This document shows positions 12,788-25,052 of a stretch of 64,000 nt of DNA, in pieces. The position numbers were made by a program, and so were the translations under genes. Below the pieces are notes generated by a model. The model did not search any database, had not been told where the DNA came from, and saw only the letters and a program-made list of their open reading frames with translations. The DNA is from Aspidapion aeneum (taxonomy: Eukaryota > Arthropoda > Insecta > Coleoptera > Brentidae), in contig OY755038.1 of assembly GCA_963576565.1 (NCBI GenBank), positions 8,943,756 through 9,007,755 of the forward strand. Reading direction: 5' to 3'. Position 1 is the stretch's first letter. Every line of letters begins with the position of its first letter.

Positions 12788-13079
12788 TTTAGATTTACAA
12801 AAATTGTTTTAATCTATAACCACTTCTATATTTTTGAAATATTTTGGTAGATACCTACCTAAGGCAAAGCCAAGACAAATAACAATAATAGGGTTATTAT
12901 AAGTTGATAAAAATCTTTATTGAAATCAAACATGTTATTGTCTTCGTTTACTATATTCTTATTTGTTTTAAACAAATCCTCTCGACGAGTCATATGTGAG
13001 GGGGCTCTGCAGCTCCTCCAAAACGACCACCAGTGAATCTATTGTAGCTCACTTTTGAATGGTTTCTCACCACTTATGG

Positions 13080-13935
13080 CCTAATCCTCCAAAAAGGCCG
13101 GCTATTAGTTTGAGTGAGATACTGTTCAGATCTTCTGAATCAATCTGAGGTTTACCGAAAGTGTTCTGACGTTCTTGTTCTGACGTGCAATAGCCCCACA
13201 TTCGCACAGTACTTGTGTGACTGTTTCATCATCCTCCATACAGAGTCCCATTCTGTACATGGGTACTCTCAGTCGACAGTGACCTGTAAAAATACCAGTC
13301 ACTATGCGTATCTTCTATCTGGTAAGTCCAATTATGGTCCTGGCTCTCTCTCTACATGGTCCTTTAATGAATGAGTGAGCCAGTTCTGGTATAATTATCC
13401 AGTATTGTTGGAAGCTATTTTCTATCCATTTTAATAGGGTTGATTTAGCAGCATTTTCTCGCTGCTTGATCTGTGGCCTTATTTTCCTCATGCCCTGGTA
13501 TCCATACTAGTGACACATTATTAGCCCTACCAAGCTCATTCAGCGAATCCCTGCAGCTCCTCATGGTTCTTGATGAGACCGTCCTCACGGTTCTTGAGGA
13601 GACCGTATAGGAATCAAGCGCTCTTACGCCTGCTTGACTATCGAAGAAGATTTTTATTGTCCTCTTGATCCAATTGTGGTCAGTAATCCACCGGGCACAC
13701 AGTTCAATGGCTACGAGTTCGGCCTGAAATATAGTAGCCAATTGGCCGCCACTATGTTTAATCTCAACTTTTTCTTGAATACTTACAACTCTAAATCCAA
13801 CGGCTGAATGCCCTTTCGATCCGTCGGTATACCAGAAACTATCGTTAGTAAAAAAATTATTATTGTTCTTTAGCCAGTCCTCCCTCTCCGGGAGGATAAT
13901 GTTGTTCTAAAGTTTATACTTTACTGTAGATGTTA
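13080..13935 (-). pseudogene. LINE RNase H domain relic
   Basis: Reading the minus strand from about 13870: FWYTDGSK (RNase H first Asp), then QAELVAIE (catalytic Glu), then FFDSQAGVRAL (Asp), then VWIPGHEENKATDQAA (His/Asp region). This is the order of an RNase H domain in I, Jockey or R1-type LINEs. The downstream part (13385 towards 13090) reads GHCRLRVPMYRMGL, then a Cys-rich stretch ending in CECGA, the usual post-RNase H tail. Stops and a duplicated 'SSRT' stretch show decay. The reverse transcriptase part is missing. Confidence 0.85.
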
Positions 13936-14420
13936 ACTTTTTCAGAGCACACATACACAAACTATTAGGTTCATTTGTGTGTTCAAAACATATTGTAATA
14001 ACTAAATAAATAAAAATTGCTTTCTGTTGTACACCGTGTTGGGCATGACATCGGATATTACTCATAAGGTTGCGTCCAACTCTTGTTCCCTAAATAGAGC
14101 TTACTAAAACAATTACGAAAGAAAGCTAAAAACTGGGTAAATACAATACAAAAATTTTTTAAATTTGAAGAAGCAAAAATTTTGAGGTTATTTTAATATG
14201 AAATGAGAGTTTGTTATCGTTAAAGAGAGGCGCGTCCAAAAATCTGTTAAAACTTCTCGTTATTATCCACAAAAATAAACAAAACTATAACAAACAGTAT
14301 TACAAAATTAACGTTTGTATTGACTTACAAAAAAATCATTTTTAATATAGGATGGATTTATTAAAAATAAAGTTGACAAAAGGGATTGTAGGGTTTTTCT
14401 AGAGGTTTAGAGAAACTGTA
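13936..14420. repeat. Diverged repeat, copy 1
   Basis: The part from about 14190 resembles 15310-15540 at low identity. The shared marks are 'gaaatga.agtttgttatcg', 'aaaattaacgttt' and a similar closing sequence, ending 'gagaaa'. The two copies lie on either side of the hairpin-ended repeat at 14424-15111. Confidence 0.45.
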
Positions 14421-14423
14421 TTA

Positions 14424-15111
14424 GCTCACACATATAATATACTATAGTAGTGTGAGCTATGGTGATCCTAATTAGCTCCGATTTCAAAAAATTTTATATA
14501 TCTTTGCGTTTCAAATGATTTTGAAACTTTTTTGTTGCGCCGTCTGTCTGTCTGTCTGTCTGTATGTCTGTCTGTCTGTCTGTCTGTAACGACCAACGCG
14601 CATAACTCAAAAACCGCTTGGCTGATTTTAATGAAATTTGGTACCTAGGCTGGGTTTTGGGCCGAGATGGTCCCATTTAAAAATAAACAAAATCCACCGA
14701 ACACAAACCAAATAAAAGGGTGGGGGTAGATTTCAAAAATTAGAGTTTATGGGGAAATATGGCGTGTGTGATATCAAACGAAAGGTAATTGAGTCTGGAG
14801 TTAAACAAAATACATTTTAATTTATTTAAAAAAAAGGGTGGGGGTATATTTCAAAAATTGGAGTTTAAGTGAAAATATGGCGTGTGTGATATCAAACGAA
14901 AGGTAATTGAGTCTGGAGTTAAAAAAAATACATTTTAGTTTTTAAAAAAAGGGTGGGGGTAGATTTGAAAAATTAGAGTTTAAGTCAAAACATGGCTTGT
15001 GTGGTATCAAACGAAAGGTAATTGAGTCTGGAGTTCCATAAAATATACTTCAGTTATTAGTTATATTAGCTTTCAAGTAGATACACTAGAACTATAGTAC
15101 CCAGTGTGAGC
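14424..15111 (+). mobile_element. ~690-bp hairpin-ended repeat with (GTCT)n, copy 1
   Basis: Both ends are hairpins made of 'agctcacac' and 'gtgtgagct'. The interior has a (GTCT)n run (about 14540-14587), then 'cgcgcataactcaaaaacc' and three internal repeats ending 'gtggggg.aga.tt...aacgaaaggtaattgagtc'. The second copy is at 43707-44402. The flanking tta on each side looks like a 3-bp duplication. However, about 30 bp beyond the right end is also shared between copies, so the true border is uncertain. Confidence 0.7.
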
Positions 15112-15139
15112 TTATGTGCCCATAGATTGGCAGAGTATT

Positions 15140-15570
15140 TTTTTCAATGTTTATAGTAGGTAGTAGACAATGGTGGAGTAAAACAAAATTTTGGACTTGA
15201 ATTGTCTTTATTTATTTTAAACACGACGTTTCTTATAACCATTCTGTTGTAAGTTCTTTTAAATATTGTACAGCTTTTAAATATAAACTAATTATGACTC
15301 TTTGTTTCGTAGTAACAGTTTCTATGAAATGACAGTTTGTTATCGATAAAAAACTTGGTATTAACCACAAAGGTAACCACAACTTTAACCAGGAATAGTA
15401 AAAAAATTAACGTTTATACTGACTGACCAAAAAAACCCTACTGGATAGTAGAAAGGATATGTAAAACATAAAGGTGACAAAGGAAATTCCAGAGTTTCTA
15501 TAATGGGGTAGAGAAATTATAAGAGACTGGGCACAACAACCTAAATTGAGTTGAGAAGAGTTGATTTTGG
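15140..15570. repeat. Diverged repeat, copy 2
   Basis: Partner of 14190-14420 at low identity. No gene recognised. Confidence 0.4.
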
Positions 15571-15883
15571 TTGTTTTCCTATTTACACAAGGTTGCATCT
15601 CTAGACGTACGTTTCTGTGTGTTTCACGTCATCAGTAGAGAACAGCAAACCCAGGTAAGCCAATTTCAACCAAAACCAACTGCTACATATGAAATACCGC
15701 GGCGGTGCAATGCGAGTAAACTACAAGGCCATCTAGCGGACTGGCTCGAGCACTCGAAAGTTTAAACCCTTCCCTCTCCTTCTGACACTCGCAAGTTAGG
15801 CACACATACCTTTGTGTGAAGTATAAAATTCGTTTTGATTTTTATCGATCCACACACAGCACGTTTTCCATCTTTCTTCTTTG
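15571..15883. other. Unassigned sequence
   Basis: A 64-residue open frame here (15571-15765) is crossed by a good-looking donor, 'acccag|gtaagcc' (near 15655). It could hide an exon, but there is no recognisable domain and no clear acceptor. Confidence 0.25.
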
Positions 15884-15891
15884 CTTACTAG

Positions 15892-16856
15892 CAGTGTTGC
15901 CAACCCTACGGATTTATCTGTAGATCTACGGATTTTGGATTTCGATCTCCGATATCCGATTTTGGATCCAAATCTACAGATTTGTGGCAATACATCGAAA
16001 CACAACGGCGGCCGCGCCTCTTTCCTCCTTATCAGTCCTCAGTAGGGACCTATTGCAATAGTGCCGGGCACTATATTGACAGTTTCTCATTATAAGAACA
16101 GCTGTGTCCTTTTAAAATTAGGCCTTTGTGTATTATACGAGCCGGACTTAATAGTGACGCCACTATTAATGGAAAATATTAACCTATTATCTTTACTTTT
16201 TTACCTACATTTTAATCATTTTGTAACAAGGTTTTGCTTGGATCAGTGACCTTATTTTTCTCGACATCTAGCGGACGGTCGTTGCAACATTATTTAGAAC
16301 GAATTGTATTACTTCGCGCGTTGTTTGATGGGGAGTCAACCAACGCTTCGCGCCACGAAACTTAAACTATGTTTTACGCTATGTCTGTTGCACTAGAAAA
16401 TATTAGTGTTTGTACGTACCTTAACTAAATAAAAAAGGTTAAAAAAGTACGTACTTTTTATTTCTTCTAATACCCACTGCATTTAAAACCAATGCAAATC
16501 CATAGGCCATCACGTGATGCATTTTTTGAATCGGGGTGGGCATGCATTGGTTCATAAAAATAAAAAAAACAGGGTATAATTATAACGGTTTATCCGTTGA
16601 AAAAATTGGAGGCACTGCAAAAAAGTTTATTTGGATCCGTTGGAACGGAGCAGTAGGTACCGTACCGTTCTCGTGCAATTCCGAACCAAAAAAGTTGTGC
16701 ACTCCTGTCACTGTCAAAAAAAGAAAAAAATCAAACCAATATATAATTGTAAAAAAGCACATTTTTTTGTTTTTAGTCTTCTTTGAACCTACGGATTTCT
16801 ACAGATTTTTCGCGTTCACGCTACAGATTTTCGCTTTCCAATAGTTGGCAACACTG
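15892..16856. mobile_element. 965-bp hAT MITE
   Basis: Terminal inverted repeats CAGTGTTGCCAACCCTACGG at the left and the matching GTTGGCAACACTG at the right. An exact 8-bp duplication, cttactag, lies at 15884-15891 and 16857-16864. Subterminal 'tacggatttctacagattt' motifs repeat at both ends. No transposase. The open frames inside (16061-16249 and 16536-16844) show no domain. A related MITE with the same first 12 bases is at 33738-34183. Confidence 0.9.
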
Positions 16857-16864
16857 CTTACTAG

Positions 16865-17395
16865 TTCCTTGATTTAGAGACAGTGCTGCCGCGCATATGA
16901 CGTCATTACAAAGGGTAATGTAAATTTAAAATATTTTTGATACCAGACAATTATTTCGAGAGCTACCAATCAAGGTTTTTTTTTGGTAAAAGCTAAGCAA
17001 AAGTATTTTTTGGGATAAAACTTGGTCGTTGTCGCATGTCTAAAGGATAAAGTCAGCTAAAGGAGAGTGTACAAAAGGTCCCTGTTATTTTCTATTCAAT
17101 TTCCAAATCTATGGTTGTCTTTAGGGGCTACCCATACCTATAGCTAACTTAATCAAACCATTTTAGAGGCAAGGGTCGCTAGGATAACACGTACGTAAAC
17201 GAATTAAACTGTTTATAAGCGACTAAGTTATTATATTGATTAACATGTAAATTGGATCAACGCACACTCTTGTCTGGCCTTGCCGTCGAGAGACCGAGCA
17301 CAGCTTTTGTTTTTATTGCTAGCAAAAGCTTATGCATTATTTAAAATCAAAATTATAATTTATATAGAGGACACATTTAAATAATCCTTTAGGCT
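16865..17395. other. Unassigned sequence
   Basis: No gene or repeat recognised. Confidence 0.3.
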
Positions 17396-17831
17396 TAGGT
17401 ACGTACCTAAACTGTGGAAAGTTGCAGAAGTTATCATGATTCCAAAACCGGGAAAACCACTCCGTGACGTGTCATCTTATCAATATATCAATTATATCCA
17501 AGCTCTATCAAAAATTATTGCTTAAAAGAATAAAACCCATCATACCAATTTGGTTTTCGAGACAATCATTTCACGATGGATCAAGTACACAGAATTATTA
17601 ATATAATAGAAAAAGCAATAGAAGCGGGAAATGTTTATTCTGCAGTCTTTCTAGATGTAGCACAAGCATTTGACAAAGTGTGGCATAAAGGGCTTAATTT
17701 TAAACTAAAACGGTTTCTGCCAAAACAATGTTCGGATATTTTGGAATCATACATATCTGATAGTATAATAGGAAGACTTATCCTCAAATTTAAGAGAAAT
17801 TCAAGTAGGCGTGACCCAGGGTAACGTACTA
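17396..17831 (+). pseudogene. Jockey-type reverse transcriptase relic, 5' part
   Basis: Reads LWKVAEVIMIPKPGKPLRDV (fingers), then after a frameshift DQVHRIINIIEKA and FLDVAQAFDKVWHKGL, the palm motif with the first catalytic Asp. It ends GNVL at 17831, where a DNA transposon interrupts it. The frame resumes at 20309 with GPYLYLLFT. The 5' region (endonuclease, ORF1) is absent, as is usual for truncated LINE copies. Confidence 0.85.
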
Positions 17832-20306
17832 CCCAACTAACATTTATAGTAGCGGCTACATGTTCTAAAGGCTTTACTACTTTCTTATAGTAGAAATGTG
17901 GTGATCCCAACCAAAATTTGTTACTTTTTAGTTCTAACTACTATTTAGTATCAGGAAATAGTAGATGTCTCGTAAAAACGACCCTCTAAACTACTTCTTA
18001 GGATTGTTTCTTGATAGTCGATTCTGTTAGTCTTCTCTACCACAATAGGACGTTGCTAAAGTTTTACTTTCTTTTTGGTCGTTATTTCGTAGTCGCCCTG
18101 ACTTTTATATCCTACTTAATTACCACTAGAAAGCTAAGCTTCATTGGAGTCCCAGACAAGTGTATCCGACAACTACATTACAACTTTAATTTTTACCTTA
18201 AAAGTTTGTGTCATCATAGTAACATTTGATGTAACAATGTAGACAAAATAACTTTTTGGATCAACTTTAAAGCCGCAACTACTTTGACTTTATTTAATGT
18301 CAATCTTTTAAAGTAATCTCTCCTTCCTGTTTCTACTTTGAAAACGTAGACTTTTTGAAGTCGCATCTTGGTCGCACACATTCTTAACCCTACTTTTTGT
18401 GGCTCCTTTTATAATATGGGAATATTAGGAATAGTTTTGCAAATATTTTTTTAACTACTTTGAGCAGTCCATTTTTTCGAGCTCATCGTTTGACCATTTT
18501 GCAAAACAATCAAAATGCAAAATATTGATCCAAAGTATCGAGTACCGCACACGGATTTTAAGAATTCCCTGGTCCATGCTTAATCTCCATCCTTAATCTT
18601 TTACGCTACTTGTTGCTGTTCTATTCTTGTACAGTCTTTACGGTCGTTCGTGGTTTGTACTGTGGCACCACCCTATCGTGTCGTGTCTCACTGTGATTCA
18701 TTTTATGTGTTGAGCTTGGGTCATTGTCTTTTTGGTTTTCTTCAAATTTGTGCTGTTGTTAAAGCTTGGTTTGAAGTGAATAAACTTAAATTTCTGCTGT
18801 GTACAATGTGCCAGGCTTTATTGCAATAGGTCCCTAATATCTAATTTATGCACGGCCCCTAAAATAACCTCTGGGATATGCTAGACTTCATCTAGGAACT
18901 TTTGCGCTTTTTGCGGCTAATAAAAAAACAAGGTAAATATATCGTGGTTACATGCGGATTTCTAAGCGATCTAACAAGTCTCAGAGATTGTTTTTTTACT
19001 TATAGGGCTTATAATAATAAAAATTGCTGAATATTGACAATGCCAAAATATCTAAAAACAATAAAACATACTACATACGAATTGTGAGAGCAATGTGTAA
19101 ATAAAAAAGTAACAATAAGTTGATTTCATTGATGTGACTACGTTCTTTTAGTTCCTTGACCAACACTTCCTAGAAATTCTAGAATAGGAATCATGCAACA
19201 TACATTTTTAAAAAACACTTTTTATTGGCACTTCATTTATTGTTCTAATGGAATTTAATTTATCTTGTTTTTGTTTTAAAACCTACCACAAATTCACGCT
19301 CGTACATAACCTATAAGCAGTGGTGCTGTTGTTGACAGAAACGGCAAATGACAAATGGCGACACCCCAATAACTTGAGGGTATTAGTTATACTTATCGCG
19401 TGGTTCCTATCACTTTGTAGACGTTTTCTAGTGGCGAAAGCTAGTTAATAATACGTTTCTGCAACGAAGGAGTAGAAATTCGAGTGTGTTATCTAGAACT
19501 AAAAAGGAATGCCGACATAAAAGTCGTCAGTGACACGTTTCCGTAACTTAGGCTCACTTTCAAGTAACCCTTTCGACTATCAGGTCATATAGTTTGGGAC
19601 GCCATGTTTTTATGTAAGAAAGAAAATTTAATATTATTTTTGTCGTTTTATGAGCTCATATTAAAGAACTATACTATTTTATAAACAAATTAGTTGAAGC
19701 TTACCAAAAATGCTCTTCTTAAGCACCATTTGTTGGAGTTAACTGTCGATTATGAAAACATAACCTCCAAAATCACAACACAAAAATTCCATCAGCTACC
19801 CGAAAACGGCTCAATTTTACGGGCGCACCGGTTTTTTGCAATATATATAATGCATGTTTTACAAAAAACTTTGCGTCGCACTCGAATTTTGATCCTCCGC
19901 TCGTAAATTCTCACACTTTTGGATAACATAGTACATATTATAACCATAACCAAACAAAAAAACTAAGCGAGTCTGTTTACTGTTGTGTCCACCATATTGT
20001 GTAAGAATTCTACCAAAAAGAAACGATTATATTATTTGCAACTACATCGCAACTTTTATGCCATTACGGAAAAAAAACAGCCTCTACGACGTAGTAGATA
20101 CCTGGCTACGACGTAGTAGTGTAGTTGTTACTACAGTGACTTTAAACACTTGGCCAAGTAGTTATAACCAGAAATTGGTTCCCCACTTAGGGAATTATAA
20201 CGTCGCTGTATGGTATACTGAGACGTAGCGGGAGTACGTTACGGTTACTTTTAAGAAATTCTTTCTAGTTGGGGTTTCGTCGTTACAACTTTAAATGTTT
20301 GTTGGG
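17832..20306 (+). mobile_element. 2475-bp DNA element with CCCAACTAACATTTA ends
   Basis: Left end CCCAACTAACATTTATAG, right end on the other strand CCCAACAAACATTTAAAG. It sits in the Jockey-like gene, and removing it with one TA restores the reading frame across GNVL|GPYL, so the target duplication is TA (17830-17831 and 20307-20308), as in Tc1/mariner-type elements. No transposase is recognisable in the short frames. A 1199-bp copy is at 32027-33225. The 1275 bp at about 18286-19560 are absent there, with ACTTT at both edges. Confidence 0.85.
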
Positions 20307-21210
20307 TAGGCCCTTATCTATACTTATTGTTCACTTGCGATATCCCAAAGCCAGAAAATTGTTACTTAGCAACATTTGCAGATGATACTGGTTTATTGAC
20401 GGTAGAAAAATCTATTGAAAAATGCATAGAAAAACTTCAGGATGTAGCCACCGAAGTTCACAGTTGGACCACAAAGTGGCGAATAAAATTAAATGAAACG
20501 AAATCAATTCATGTTGATTTTACAAACAAAAATATAAATCACATACAAATAATTAACAACATTTCCGTACCACATTTAAATCAGGCAAAATATCTCGGTA
20601 TGACACTTGATGCCAAATTGCGCTGGAAAGCACATTTTAAGAAAAAAAAGAAGAACTTGAGATAAGGTATAGAAAAATGAACTAAATTCATAATGAGCTA
20701 CTGCTTTATAGACAAATACTGAAACCAGTATGGACATAAGGTATTCAACTATGGGGTTGTGCTAAAGAGAGTAACATTCTAGTTTTAGAGAGATTTAAAA
20801 ATAAAGTATTAAAAAACATTGTAAATGCACCTTGGTAGGTTAGAAATAGTGACCTTCATCGGGATCTAAAAATTGAAACTGTAGCAGAGACTATAAAAAA
20901 TTACGCAAAAATCCAGGAAGATAGACTCCATCGGCATGTAAATGTGGAAGCAATTAAGCTTCTAGAAAATACTATGCTAGTTCGAAGACTAAAAAGAGTA
21001 AAGCCGTTTGAGCTAGTAAACTAAGTGAATTACATAAAACAAAATAATGCTATAAATATAACACAATTGTGAGTTACAGACGAGAACTGTTGAGTGAACC
21101 CCATGTTTAAATCTGACTTTTCTAGTAAATTAAGTTAAACGAAATTGATAATCTTACTGACTAGATTGTAATACAATAAACACAGTGTGTTTGACAAATA
21201 TAAAAAAAAA
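20307..21210 (+). pseudogene. Jockey-type reverse transcriptase relic, 3' part
   Basis: Continues the relic that starts at 17396. It reads TFADDTGLL (catalytic FADD), NETKSIHV, KYLGMTLDAKLRW, then after stops LLYRQILKPVW, GIQLWGCA, IVNAPW and DRLHRHVNVEA. This is the full order of a Jockey ORF2 C-terminus, closing near 21023 (KPFELVN, stop). A 3' untranslated part ends in an A-rich tail at about 21201-21215. Several in-frame stops and frameshifts make it dead. Confidence 0.85.
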
Positions 21211-21229
21211 TAAATAAGAATTTCATCCC

Positions 21230-21640
21230 TACTATTTTTTTTTACTTCAAAAAAATAGTTGAGATAAAAGGTTTGTAGCACGACCAGCAGAGGTATATTC
21301 ACAAAATTCAGGGATAAAAAATCGGATTTTATCTTTTACACGATTTTTCGCATTTATTTATTTTATGTTGGAGATTTTAATTTTTTTAAATATTTTTTTT
21401 AGGTTTTTTCTAGGTTTCTTGATTTTTTTCCTTGATTATTTATAAATGGTTTTTTTGTTGTTAATGTTAAACTCGTTGACTCCTTCCTACCCACAAAAAC
21501 CATAGGTCAAATGAGATTGAACCGAAGCATAATACAGTGTTCAAAGCTCCGATAATTTAAGATACATTCTGAGACATTTAAATCTAGATATAAGTTATCT
21601 CAACCTATTGGTTAAGTGTTTTGTTTCTAAATTCCATCGT
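21230..21640. other. Unassigned AT-rich sequence
   Basis: No gene or repeat recognised. Confidence 0.3.
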
Positions 21641-22180
21641 AAATGTTTGTCGATTATAATTCCTAGGTATTTGGTAGACTCTGTGGATGTTAGAGTGTGC
21701 AAGTCTGATATCTTTCAGCTATCTATTTCGGGACCTCCAAAAGCATAAGAAGAGAATGTGATAATATTGGTCATTTGTATTTGAAGTTAATGTATTAAAG
21801 TCAAACCAATCTTTTAGTTTTTTAAATCTTCTTCAGCTTTGTTTCTTGTTTCACCCCAAGATTTAGTTTTTACAAAAAGAAAGGTGTCATTAGCGAAAAT
21901 TCCAGCAATACCCTTAAAATTCAGCTCAAAGATATCATTCATATAAAGAATAAACAACAGTGGACCAAGGACCGTGCCCTGAAGAACGCCGTATTCCACA
22001 TTTTTCATAGAACTAAAATGATCTTCAATCTTAACAGATTGTTTTCTACTATTTAAGTAACTTTTTATTAGTTTCTCAGTAAGTTTTTTATGACACACGG
22101 TGTCAAACGCTTTAGCCAGATCAATATAGACTCAAGTGAAGCTTCTTTTTTGTTAAGTGCGTCATAAATATTTTTAGTTA
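21640..22180 (-). pseudogene. Non-LTR reverse transcriptase fragment
   Basis: On the minus strand: YIDLAKAFDTVCHKKL (palm, catalytic Asp), YLNSRKQSV, then GVLQGTVLGPLLFILYMNDI, then IFANDTFLFV, where the usual ADD is changed to AND, then a DWFDFN tail. This is a LINE different from the one at 17.4-21.2 kb. The loss of one catalytic Asp and a frameshift upstream show it is inactive. Confidence 0.85.
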
Positions 22181-22800
22181 GGTACACTTATTAGGTGTAA
22201 ACTCTAGTTTGCCCCATATGGGTTTTTTTTTAAATATTGTAATTTATTAAAAATATGAATATTTATTCAAATTTAATTTAACCCTTTGATATCGGTTCTT
22301 AGTTTTTAGTCTTGTCTTAAGTATAATTATAAATAATGTTTCTGTTGTTAACCTATAAATAAGATGTAAATTCAAGGCAATTGCATTATTTTTGGTCGAA
22401 GGTAAGAGTTACTACATAAAGGGCTTGATAAAAAAAAGCTCTTTTCTATGCTATATTTAATGATGTCCAGTGGCAGCCATAAAAAATAATACTCATTAAT
22501 TAATTTCGAATATTGAAATTTTGCAACAATATTGAAATTTTAAAACAAACTAAATTTTTAGTTTTTACTAGCGCAGTTTTTTTCCTATTAAACCAAAATT
22601 GTATCCCTAACCGTTTCCGAAATCCCGATGTATTTGGGTATTTTCATTTGGGAATTTTTGTATTATAATCATGGTTTCGGTGGCGCAATTGATAGGGCAT
22701 TGGCGTACATTCACAAACTTTCTTAAATTTTTTGTTCTTTAATTACAACCCTGGTTTGGATTTTTTGTTTACGGTTTTAAGTAAAACTTTGCTTTTAAAA
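22181..22800. other. Unassigned sequence
   Basis: No gene recognised. 'ggtggcgcaattgatagggc' at about 22680 resembles a tRNA A box, but no tRNA or clear SINE can be folded from it. Confidence 0.3.
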
Positions 22801-22807
22801 AAAAAAT

Positions 22808-23085
22808 ATTGTGTGTGCTTAAGACCACACGGCAAAAGTTTAAACTTCAACAAGGCGAAATTAATAATACTGGCCAATAACATATTCTGCAAAGCGGACC
22901 GAACCGAACTCTTCTGTGTACTGGCCTTCATCTGCATCATCATATCGCTCGATGTTTCTCACAGTTATTCAACTCAAACCGACTTCACCCGAATGAGCGT
23001 TACATAGCCGAGCCTGACGGCTCAGTTCAATTCACTACCCACAAAAACTGTTAAACGCGCCGAAAGAAGTTTACACTTCAAAAAA
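22808..23085 (+). repeat. ~280-bp dispersed repeat, copy 1
   Basis: Nearly the same sequence, inverted, lies at 45665-45940. Shared marks are 'cttaagaccacacgg' or close variants, 'gaactcttctgtgtactggc', 'gagcctgacggctcag' and 'cactacccacaaaaactg'. It ends about 50 bp before exon A of the host gene. No coding function is seen. It could be a SINE-like or MITE copy. Confidence 0.75.
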
Positions 23086-23136
23086 TCCAAGAAGATGTTT
23101 TTTATAAGCCATTATATTGTTAACATATTGTTTCAG

Positions 23137-23347
23137 TGAGTCGATAGACCGCCGACGGGGAAGTTTCTTAGAATTTATCAACACACCACCTCCAGTATCG
23201 ATGGAAAAAAGGGGAAGCGTTTGCCTTAAAAAGTGTTTAAGGGAAGTCGGAGCACAATTGGACTCGTCAGGACAGGTGACGACGCCAATTAACGTCACCA
23301 CAAATCCTCTGGATAATTCTTTGCATTTTGGAAGAAAAGCTCCTCAG
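23137..23347 (+). CDS. RGK-family GTPase N-terminal extension, exon A
   Basis: Internal coding exon of 211 nt. The acceptor is 'tattgtttcag|t' and the donor 'cctcag|gtaaaa'. The first base completes a codon, then 70 codons follow without a stop, ending in phase 0, which matches exon B. The peptide begins ESIDRRRGSFLEF, then EKRGSV, a basic KKCLREVG stretch and SGQVTTPINVTT. The RRRGS and KRGS motifs suit basophilic kinase and 14-3-3 sites, known in the N-termini of RGK (Rad/Gem/Kir/Rem) GTPases. RGK proteins are membrane-associated Ras-like regulators of voltage-gated calcium channels and cytoskeleton. Family assignment rests on recall of insect RGK sequences across all four exons, not a search. 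Confidence 0.7.
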
Positions 23348-23734
23348 GTAAAATTAGATTTTTTGAGGGTTGAGGTTTATTTTTTTTATTAGGGATTTAA
23401 ATGCGCGCTAGGGAATTCTTTTCTGTACTAAATGTCAAAAGTTTTATAAAAAAATATTAAATACTTTTCCAATACGCAGAGGAATTGATATTTTTCAGGT
23501 GATTTTTTTAAAATAATAATATCGTTCTGGATTTTGATTCTAGTTTAATGCGGATTTGGGGTTTTAATTGTTATAATTTAAAAATTTTAACAAATTTTAA
23601 CCAAGCAAAGATAATATTCGCAGATAATAAATTTAAAATTAAAAAATATATTTTTTTAAATGTTGAATTTACTTTCTGTAAAAACTACATCATATGATTG
23701 ATACCTGATTAAAAAGGTATTTAATACAAATTTT

Positions 23735-24837
23735 GGGTCGCGGAAATTTCTTCGAAAAATTTTCTTCGAATTTTTTTGTTCAAACGGAAATTGTTCCAAA
23801 ACATTTTCTTCGAAAGTCATTTTGTTCGAACCGAAATTTGTTCGAAAATATTTTCTTCAAAAGGAAATTTGTTCGAAAAGAGTTTCTTCGAACGAAAATT
23901 GGTTCGAAAACATTTTCTTCAAGCGGAAAGTTGTTCGAAAATATTCAAACAGAAATTTGTTCGAAAACATTTTGTTCGAAAAAATTTTGTTCTAATGGAA
24001 ATTTGTTGGATACAAATGTGTTTAAGCGGAAATTTGTTCGAAAACGTTTTCTTCGAACGGAAATTCGTTCGAAAACATTTTGTTCATTAAAAACAGCAAC
24101 TGTTTGACTAAGGGGTCTCTTTCTAACATATGTTTTCAAAAAAAAAACTTTCCTGACTTCTTTCGCACTATCCTAGCGGGTGTGAAACAAAACTGGACCG
24201 ACCCGAACAGAACCGAATCGAAGTATCGGTTTAGTTCGGTATGGTTTCACAACCTCTAGGATGCCGGTTCGGTTTGGTTTCACACCCTCTAGGATCCCGC
24301 GAAAGAAGTCACGAAAGTTTTTTTTTAATATGTTAGAAAGAGACCCCTTAGTCAAACAGTTGCTGTTTTTAATGAACAAAATGTTTTCGAACAAATTTCC
24401 GTTCGAAGAAAACGTTTTCGAACAAATTTCCGTTTAAACTTTTTTTTTCGACAAATTTCCGTTCGAACAAAATTTTTTCGAACAAATGTTCTTTCGAACC
24501 AATTTTCGTTGGAACAAAATGTTTTCGAACAAATTTTCGTTCAAATAAAATATTTTCTAACAAATTTCCGTTTGAACAAAATGTTTTCGAACAAATTTCC
24601 GATTAAAGAAAATGTTTTCGAACCAATTTTCGTTCGAAGAAAATGTTTTCGAACCAATTTCCGTTTGAAGAAACTCTTTTCGAACAAATTTCCGTTCGAA
24701 GAAACTGTTTTCTAACAAATTTCCGTTCGAAGAAACTGTTTTCCAACAAATTTCCATTCGAAGAAAATGTTTTCGAACTATTGCTTTCAAAAAAATGGTT
24801 TTTGAACAACGTGTTTTCGAACAAAGTTCCGCGACCC
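23735..24837. mobile_element. 1103-bp foldback element FB1, 9-bp TSD
   Basis: Ends GGGTCGCGGAA... and ...TTCCGCGACCC, flanked by an exact 9-bp duplication, acaaatttt (23726-23734 and 24838-24846). Left arm (about 23735-24090) and right arm (24370-24837) are mutually inverted arrays of a ~28-bp unit, 'ttcgaacggaaatttg' plus 'ttcgaaaacatttt'. These give repeated FERKFVRKHF-like frames that are not genes. The core (24091-24369) has its own inverted ends ('cagcaactgtttgac') and a GGTTCGGTTT-rich centre with 'cctctaggatcccg'. The design matches Drosophila FB-type foldback elements. It lies in the intron between exons A and B. Confidence 0.88.
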
Positions 24838-25052
24838 ACAAATTTTAATTAAGGCATTTTGATTTTCCAAAATTCATTTGAAAAAAAAAATATTAATAAA
24901 ATAATCGGACCGGATCGGTAGAACGAATGTACCAAAAATCATTAAAATTGGAATGTTGTTATCGACGAATCTAACGAATCTTCAATTTTTTTTTCTTGTT
25001 AAGTTGTGTAATCTTCCTTTTTTTTAAGACTATCATTTCTCTTTCAACACAG

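Noticed and set aside
22676..22760. Possible tRNA or tRNA-derived SINE
   Set aside because: Only an A-box-like and a poor B-box-like motif are present; no cloverleaf can be formed.
23733..24841. Several overlapping frames with FERKFVRKHF-like repeats
   Set aside because: They come from the ~28-bp tandem units of the FB1 arms and occur in several frames and on both strands.
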